A stretch of 64,000 bases of DNA, from assembly GCA_022841745.1 (NCBI GenBank), contig JALHQW010000002.1:56520-120519 (forward strand), written 5' to 3'. The position numbers and the translations under genes were made by a program. The notes under the pieces were generated by a model that saw nothing but the letters and a program-made list of their open reading frames with translations, was not told the origin of the DNA and made no database searches. Positions 58,737 through 64,000 of the stretch are shown in pieces; positions within the stretch are counted from its first letter, which is position 1, and the number at the start of each line of letters is the position of its first letter. The stretch comes from Saprospiraceae bacterium (lineage in GTDB: Bacteria; Bacteroidota; Bacteroidia; Chitinophagales; Saprospiraceae).

Positions 58737-61688
58737 CTAACTTAAAAGTTCCCCCAACTCCTCCCTCGAAAACGCCATCCCGTCGCCCGTCGCCAGTATC
58801 TCCCCCGCCAGCGCCGCCTTCTTCTCCTGCATTTTCAGGATTTTCTCCTCGATGGTATCCTTGGCGATGAACTTCACGGCCACCACCTTCTCCGTCTGCC
58901 CGATTCGGTGCGCCCGTGCGATGGCCTGGTCCTCCACGAAAGGGTTCCACCAAGGATCGAGGACGAAGACATAGTCCGCTGCCGTGAGGTTCAGGCCCAC
59001 CCCGCCCGCCTTGGTCGTGATGAGGAACGCCTGCACCGTGGGGTTGGTCGTGAAGCGGTCAACGGCCTGTTTGCGCTGGGTCTGCGTGGTCTCGCCCGTG
59101 AGCCAAGCGTAGGCATGGCCCGCCTCCTCGAACTGTGCCCGGAACAGCCGCAGGTATTTCTCGAAGGAACTGAAAAACAGCACTTTATGCCCCGCACGGC
59201 GGATGGTTTCGAAGTATTCAATGATGTCATTGAACTTACCAGATTCCACAGCAGCCTGCACGTTTTCGGCATCCGAAATCCCCAACCCGGCATCTGAAAC
59301 CAAGCCGGGATGATTTGCAATTTGCCGAAGCCGCATGAGCGCCGCCAGCACGGCAATGCGGTTCTGGGGCTGCGTCGGGTCGAGCTTCAGGATTTGGTTG
59401 CGCACGGCGCTCTTCTCTTGCTCGTAGAGCTTGCGCTGCGACTCGGTCATTTCGGTATAAAAAACAAGCTCGGTGAGCGGCGGCAGTTCAGGGGCCACTT
59501 CCTCCTTGGTACGGCGCAAGAGGTAGGGCTGCACAAGGCGGCGCAGTTCGGCTTTTTTCACTTCGTCCTGTCGCTTCTCTATGGGCTGGATGAAATGCTT
59601 TTTGAAATAGCCAAAGCTGCCCAACATGCCGGGATTGAGGAACTGCATCTGCGCCCAGAGGTCGGCCAAGGAGTTTTCGATGGGCGTACCGCTGAGGCTG
59701 ATTTTGTGCTTCGCAACGAGTTCGCCAACGGCCTTGAACACGGCGCTTTCGGGGTTCTTGATGTACTGGCTCTCGTCCAGCACCACGTATTCCCATTCGA
59801 TTTTGCGGAGCAAATCCATGTCCATGCGGGCGGTCTGGTAGGTCGTCAGCACGAGGTCGTAGCGGGCGAGGATGCGGGCATCCTTCGTGCGCTGCGGGCC
59901 GATATGCTTGCAAATGCTGATGCCTGGGGCGAATTTTTTCACTTCACGTTCCCAGTTGAAAACCAGCGAAGAAGGCAAAACGATTAAACATTGCAACGGC
60001 ACAAATTCCTCCTCCTCGGCAAAAAGGGTTATTGTGGTTGGCTTCGCAATGGCTGGCTTCCGTTGCTCCTTTGCATGGAGCAAAACTGCCAATGTTTGCA
60101 GCGTTTTCCCGAGACCCATGTCGTCGGCAAGGCAGGCACCGAGGTTTTCCCGGTAGTGATTGGCCAACCATGACGCCCCTTCCATCTGATAAGGCCGAAG
60201 CGTCGCCTTCAATAGCGAGGGTTGCTCGAAAAGGGGTGAGGGATAAGGGATGAGGGATGAATCGGCCAAAACGTTCAGGCCGAGGCCCTCTAAGAGGGGT
60301 TTCTGCGCCTTCGCCAACCGAAGCTCGTCCCCATCCAACTGGCCGAGGTGGGCGAGGCCGTGAAACTTGGCCATCCATTCCGCAGGGATGATGAAAAACG
60401 AGCCATCGGGCAGTTCGTACCAAGGGTTCTCGGTGCGTATGTTGTTTATCAGCTTCGCAAAAGGGAACGCCCACTCCCCTACCCTAACTGTGATGCGAAG
60501 GTCGAACCAGTCGTTTTCCTGCCGGATTTCCTGCGTCCATTCCGCCGGGGCGAGGCTTATTTTTTTATCTTCAAAAACAGGCGTGTCGAACGTGAAACCC
60601 GCCTCGGTGAGCGCCGCTGCATTGCTCCGCAACCATTCAATCATCTGGTAAAAATGGTCGCTTGCCCGTTTCGTGCTTTCGTTATTTCTTCTTTGCCAAA
60701 GGCTGCCCTCCGTCTGTTCCAAATCGAACCCAGCCAACTTGACTAAGTAGGCTTGCTCCGCTTCCGGCTGGCGTTTTACCTGCATCACCCTTATCTCACC
60801 TTTTTCATCGAAATGCAGCGCCGTCCGCATCTGCCGGGGGTCGTTTTGAGCGAACTGCGTACCGAGGTAGCGGAACTGCACGGCCAGCAGCCACTCGTCC
60901 TTGAACAGGTGCTTGGTCAGCGTCAGGTCGCAGCCCTCGATTTTGCGGGTGCTGGTGATTTCAAAGCCCTCGGCCTCTATCTCTGCCCGCTCCGCCGCCT
61001 TCAGGATGAATTTTTGGAAATACTCCTTGATCGTATGGTTCGGCACGGGCACTTCGTCCTTCTGCATGAAGGGTTTTAGCATATTGCCGTTCAGGCCGGG
61101 CAGCGGGTACAGCACATCGCCGACGAGTATCCAGCCGGGGTTGTTCGTCAGCACGATGGGCTGCTTCCAGCGCACCAGCCAACGTTCTTCATTGGTCGTA
61201 AAATTGAGGCGGTAAATGACCTTTTCCTTTGTTTTCCTAAAAATCAGGTGCGGGATAATGGGGCTTTCGGGATGGCGCACGAGCACGTCCTTCATCAGCA
61301 CTTTCTTGGCGGCCATAAAGGTGAGCGGCAGGCGGTGCTCCACTATTTTGCGAAGGAAAACATCCACTTGACGGTGGACATAGGCATCGGCGAGGCGCTT
61401 GATGTCCTCGTTTTGCAGCAGTTCGTCAAGGGGCTTGGCTTTCCCCTTGGGTGGGTTGTACTTGGCCTCCAGCGCCTTTTCCGACAGGTTTTCAATAAGC
61501 TCAAAGAGTAGCGCCAGCAGCGGCGTCAATTCAATGCCGTAGCCGGGGATGGTGATGGGCGTGGCGGTCTGTAGCAGGAAATTGAGCGTGCCGTCGGCGT
61601 CCGTCCCGACGATGTTCGCAGCAGGCAGGTACCAGCCGCCGGGCAGGTAGCGGCGTAGGTCGAAGGCGACGGTGGCGGGTTTGGACAT
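58737..61688 (-). CDS. SNF2-family DNA helicase/ATPase
   Basis: A 983-residue protein. A long N-terminal region (1-480) resembles the accessory domain of bacterial SNF2 proteins. The motor has Walker A DDMGLGKTLQ near residue 520, motif II LDESQ (a DExx variant) near 637, motif III LSGTPIENSLADLW, and a C-terminal helicase domain with TTKAGGVGLNLTAADYVFVL, DPWWNPFVEDQAIARAHRIG. It probably remodels nucleoprotein, using ATP to translocate. A tandem AGGGATG-type repeat near 60236-60262 encodes a linker (SSLIPYPSPLFEQ). Monocistronic. Not linked to recognised defence genes here. Confidence 0.92.
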   Translation of the reverse strand: MSKPATVAFDLRRYLPGGWYLPAANIVGTDADGTLNFLLQTATPITIPGYGIELTPLLALLFELIENLSEKALEAKYNPPKGKAKPLDELLQNEDIKRLADAYVHRQVDVFLRKIVEHRLPLTFMAAKKVLMKDVLVRHPESPIIPHLIFRKTKEKVIYRLNFTTNEERWLVRWKQPIVLTNNPGWILVGDVLYPLPGLNGNMLKPFMQKDEVPVPNHTIKEYFQKFILKAAERAEIEAEGFEITSTRKIEGCDLTLTKHLFKDEWLLAVQFRYLGTQFAQNDPRQMRTALHFDEKGEIRVMQVKRQPEAEQAYLVKLAGFDLEQTEGSLWQRRNNESTKRASDHFYQMIEWLRSNAAALTEAGFTFDTPVFEDKKISLAPAEWTQEIRQENDWFDLRITVRVGEWAFPFAKLINNIRTENPWYELPDGSFFIIPAEWMAKFHGLAHLGQLDGDELRLAKAQKPLLEGLGLNVLADSSLIPYPSPLFEQPSLLKATLRPYQMEGASWLANHYRENLGACLADDMGLGKTLQTLAVLLHAKEQRKPAIAKPTTITLFAEEEEFVPLQCLIVLPSSLVFNWEREVKKFAPGISICKHIGPQRTKDARILARYDLVLTTYQTARMDMDLLRKIEWEYVVLDESQYIKNPESAVFKAVGELVAKHKISLSGTPIENSLADLWAQMQFLNPGMLGSFGYFKKHFIQPIEKRQDEVKKAELRRLVQPYLLRRTKEEVAPELPPLTELVFYTEMTESQRKLYEQEKSAVRNQILKLDPTQPQNRIAVLAALMRLRQIANHPGLVSDAGLGISDAENVQAAVESGKFNDIIEYFETIRRAGHKVLFFSSFEKYLRLFRAQFEEAGHAYAWLTGETTQTQRKQAVDRFTTNPTVQAFLITTKAGGVGLNLTAADYVFVLDPWWNPFVEDQAIARAHRIGQTEKVVAVKFIAKDTIEEKILKMQEKKAALAGEILATGDGMAFSREELGELLS

Positions 61689-61727
61689 GAATTTTTTGGG
61701 CGAAGGTAGGAAAGGTTCTGAGGCTTT

Positions 61728-62480
61728 TCACCCAAACAACCACCTATGCATCTTCGGAAACTCCTTAGCCCAAAGTGCCTCGTTGTGCCTGCCCCGCTCC
61801 CGGATGACGATGCGGAATTGGTCGTGCGAAAAGCCGCCCCGTTGCATCGCTTCGTGGAGGCGGCTCAAGCCCGGCAACATACGGGCGCTCTCTCGTATGC
61901 TGCCCGAAATATAGAACTTGCTTTTTTCGCCCACGTCGTGTTCGGCCAGTTGAAAGACCTGCTGGTTGAACCACAGCGAAGGGGACAGCACCCCTACCCT
62001 GCCGAAGACTTCGCCAAAGCGCAGCCCCGCCCACAATGCCAACAGGCCGCCCATTGAGCTGCCGATGATGCCCGTCGTTTCAGCTTGTGGCAAGGTTCGG
62101 TAGCTCTTGTCAACCTGGGGCTTTATTTCATTGATAATGTAATGCACGAAATCCGAGCCTCCCCCACCCTGGTGGCCCCGCTTGTAGGGCGCATATTCAT
62201 AAATCCGGTTTGAGCCAGCATTGTCTATGCCTATATAAATAGCTTGCAACCGCTTGGGCATTTTGGCCATGGATTCCGGTACTTGCCAGTGGCGTCCCCC
62301 GAAGGCATCTTCTGCGCGAAACAAGTTTTGCCCGTCCAGTGCATACACGACCGGGTAGCGGTAGTTGGTCGTTGCATAGTTGAATGGGAGCAACAGCCGC
62401 AGCTTTCGTGGGGCGTTGTCCGGTGGTATTTTTATGTCAAATAGCTGGAGCATTGGGTTCATACCGACGCTTTTTTGCAA
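61728..62480 (-). CDS. Putative esterase, alpha/beta-hydrolase fold
   Basis: A 250-residue protein of the enterochelin-esterase/esterase-D-like group. Features: LLLPFNYATTNYRYPVVYALDGQ-type start, the nucleophile elbow G140-S-S142-M-G144 in GIIGSSMGGLLALWAG, LSPSLWFN, and the catalytic His in ERGRHNEALW. No signal peptide. A later Met at residue 7 (62462) could be the true start. 40 bp upstream of the SNF2 gene on the same strand, so possibly cotranscribed. Confidence 0.87.
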   Translation of the reverse strand: MQKSVGMNPMLQLFDIKIPPDNAPRKLRLLLPFNYATTNYRYPVVYALDGQNLFRAEDAFGGRHWQVPESMAKMPKRLQAIYIGIDNAGSNRIYEYAPYKRGHQGGGGSDFVHYIINEIKPQVDKSYRTLPQAETTGIIGSSMGGLLALWAGLRFGEVFGRVGVLSPSLWFNQQVFQLAEHDVGEKSKFYISGSIRESARMLPGLSRLHEAMQRGGFSHDQFRIVIRERGRHNEALWAKEFPKMHRWLFG

Positions 62481-63152
62481 CGTTCACGCCAAGCTATATT
62501 TGGAAGAATAAAGCTCTAGGTCCGCTGGTCGTTGCATATGGAGGTTGCACAATTTTAGTGCGTTTTTTGGCAAGAGGATTTGTTTTTCACAAAAAACGCC
62601 CCCTACTAAGCAGTGTAAGTTATCGGAAAAGGCAAAAAAAAGCTGGATAAATGGGTATTTTAAATAGGTTGTTTTGGTCTTCGCAAAAAAAACGGAACGG
62701 TTATTGCAAAACACTAAAATCTTCTTCTCAAAAAAAACAGTTAAAACAGCACTAAAGGGTTTTTGCGTAGCGGCTGAACTGCCCTCGTATTTTTTTTAAG
62801 TTTTGAATCGAACAAATACCAGGTTAACTACCTTTCTGCTTTGTCCAATTCCTGACACAGCCACCTGAACCTTTCCTGTTTTACCTGATTTCCCCTATTT
62901 TCATCAAAATTCCTTAACCCTCGTAGCTACACGCTGAGCTCATTACGGTATTCTATCGAAAGCAAACAGCATTGTTGCATTCGGAAGATCTAATTGCCTT
63001 GCGGCAAAAGGTTATTCCCATGCCCAGTGCCCCCAATAATTCGAAAGCAAACTGTACCGTTGGCTTCGGAACATTCAATTGCCTTGCGGCAAAAGGCCAT
63101 TCCCATGCCCGCTAACAGTATTTAACTGTCTCATTCTTTTAACAAAAAACAC
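62481..63152. other. Long intergenic region before the metalloprotease
   Basis: About 670 bp without a recognised gene. It contains AT-rich promoter-like sequence and, at 62956-63110, a duplicated 70-bp segment. No tRNA or riboswitch recognised. Confidence 0.5.
62956..63110 (+). repeat. Two direct 70-bp repeats, period 85
   Basis: 62956-63025 and 63041-63110 both begin TCGAAAGCAAAC and end AAAAGG..ATTCCCATGCCC. Each includes the small hairpin TTGCC-TTGC-GGCAA. They lie just upstream of the metalloprotease start and could be regulatory. Confidence 0.8.
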
Positions 63153-64000
63153 ATGTTTATGAAGTTCATCTCACAAATACTTTGTCTGCTCTTGTTGCCA
63201 TTGCTTGGTTTTTCGCAAGACCATATCCTATCGCAAAAGGTAAGGGAGGCAAAGGCCAACAAACAGGTTTTTACCAAGCCAAGCCTTTTCAGTTTTGGCG
63301 GACAGGCGAAGGCCAGTGGAAAGTTCAGCGACATCCTTGATGAAGGCCAGCTGCTCACGCTCGACCTTGGGAACTTGAAGTCGCTTTATACGGCGGCACC
63401 TGCCGCACTCGAAATCGAACTGCCGACAGGCACCAACAAACCACTCAAACTGGAGTTGGTCAAGCACCAGTTGCTAACCGAGGATTTCACGCTCCTCACC
63501 AGTGGCTCCAATGAACCGCTGCCTTACCAGCCGGGCGTCTATTACCGGGGCGTGGTGAACGGCGATGCCCATTCTTTTGCGGCCATCAGCATTTTTGAGG
63601 ACGAAATCATCGGGGTGCTCGGCACGGAAAAAGAAGGCAACATGGTACTGGGCCGAACCGACGGCATCGCAAAATCCGCCAATTACATCTTCTATAAAGA
63701 TAGCGACCTGCTACTCGACCATAACTTCGAGTGCGGGGCCAGCGAGGAGCCTGTTTCCGAAGGGAAATACGAACATGGCGACGGCAACGAAAAAGTGGCC
63801 AAATGCGTGCGTGCCTATCTCGAAGCCGAGTACGACCTCGTGACCGAAAAGGGCGGCGCCACTGGTGCAACCAATTTCCTCACGGGCCTTTTCAACGCAG
63901 TGGCTGCCGCCTACCAACAGGAGACCATTACGACCTACGTCTCGCAGATTTTTACCTGGACAACCCCTGACTCCTACCCCACCAGTTCCTCTTCAGCTGC
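63153..64000 (+). CDS. Secreted zinc metalloprotease (reprolysin-like), N-terminal part
   Basis: Open frame running off the window end (282 codons visible). Signal peptide FISQILCLLLLPLLGFSQ, then a propeptide-like region (LLTEDFTLLTSGSNEPLPYQ, YYRGVVNGDAHSFAAISIFE) and the beginning of a catalytic domain (KCVRAYLEAEYDLVTEKGGA, LTGLFNAVAAAYQQETITTY, QIFTWTTPDSYP). This matches the layout of Bacteroidota reprolysin-type proteases, whose HExxH motif should lie beyond 64000. A T9SS domain is likely at the missing end. The ATG at 63159 is an alternative start. Confidence 0.75.
   Translation, partial: MFMKFISQILCLLLLPLLGFSQDHILSQKVREAKANKQVFTKPSLFSFGGQAKASGKFSDILDEGQLLTLDLGNLKSLYTAAPAALEIELPTGTNKPLKLELVKHQLLTEDFTLLTSGSNEPLPYQPGVYYRGVVNGDAHSFAAISIFEDEIIGVLGTEKEGNMVLGRTDGIAKSANYIFYKDSDLLLDHNFECGASEEPVSEGKYEHGDGNEKVAKCVRAYLEAEYDLVTEKGGATGATNFLTGLFNAVAAAYQQETITTYVSQIFTWTTPDSYPTSSSSA

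Noticed and set aside
58737-61688. Defence island around the SNF2 helicase
   Set aside because: Neighbours are an esterase and an LRR protein; no nuclease, methyltransferase or phospholipase-D partner is adjacent.

Overview
The window reads as chromosomal DNA of a Bacteroidota bacterium, most likely a Saprospiria-type environmental lineage. The grounds are: secreted proteins with C-terminal type IX secretion (T9SS) sorting domains, many lipoboxes, a hybrid two-component sensor and a propeller-type (Reg_prop/Y_Y_Y) sensor kinase, a LytS/LytTR pair, several AraC-type activators, few recognisable Shine-Dalgarno sites, and some TAnnTTTG-type -7 promoter elements. No rRNA, tRNA, CRISPR array or intact prophage was recognised.

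Layout. 0-1.5 kb: a REP-associated tyrosine transposase (RAYT) surrounded by 33-39 bp perfect palindromes (7 upstream, 3 downstream), with four more inside its own reading frame. 1.5-5.7 kb: an orphan type I methyltransferase (hsdM), an IS256-type remnant, an AT-rich lipoprotein, and a decayed DUF6922/AbiEii pair. The IS256 and AbiEii remnants are both cut where the same 55-bp sequence begins. 5.7-22.7 kb: mostly ordinary chromosomal genes (DsbA-like, GNAT, DUF1801, lipoproteins, an aromatic-rich secreted protein, a T9SS protein, an LVIVD lipoprotein, two serine hydrolases, a tandem PAP2/haloperoxidase-like protein, LytS/LytTR). 22.8-24.6 kb: a graveyard of gene 3' ends (amidohydrolase and two xanthine-dehydrogenase tails) around a RhuM-family gene. 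24.7-32.0 kb: a cupin, an AraC regulator, a chimeric hybrid sensor whose propeller is replaced by a LamG domain, and a large FG-GAP-like/TSP3/T9SS protein. 32.2-41.0 kb: a molybdenum hydroxylase operon with an intervening DUF1801 gene, two cupin fusion proteins, an HNH pair, an AraC regulator and glycerate kinase. 41.2-51.5 kb: a NarL-type sensor/regulator pair, a BBE-like flavoenzyme, an outer-membrane-like protein, a Crp/Fnr regulator, a SnoaL lipoprotein, an F420-reductase-like protein, a 171-bp MITE and an alpha/beta hydrolase. 51.5-64 kb: aldo-keto reductase and DUF5916 fragments, an AraC regulator, outer-membrane-like proteins, HxlR with an Old Yellow Enzyme, a XisI fragment, an LRR protein, a SNF2 helicase, an esterase, and the start of a secreted metalloprotease.

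Two themes stand out. First, short palindromes are tolerated inside reading frames: in the RAYT gene and, with different sequences, at interdomain or loop positions of the chimeric sensor. Second, short 3'-terminal gene fragments recur: three xanthine-dehydrogenase tails, three AraC tails, an amidohydrolase tail, a DUF5916 tail, and a GNAT tail duplicated around an 8-bp microsatellite. Both suggest repeat-driven remodelling. Product names come from motif recognition only; no database search was run.
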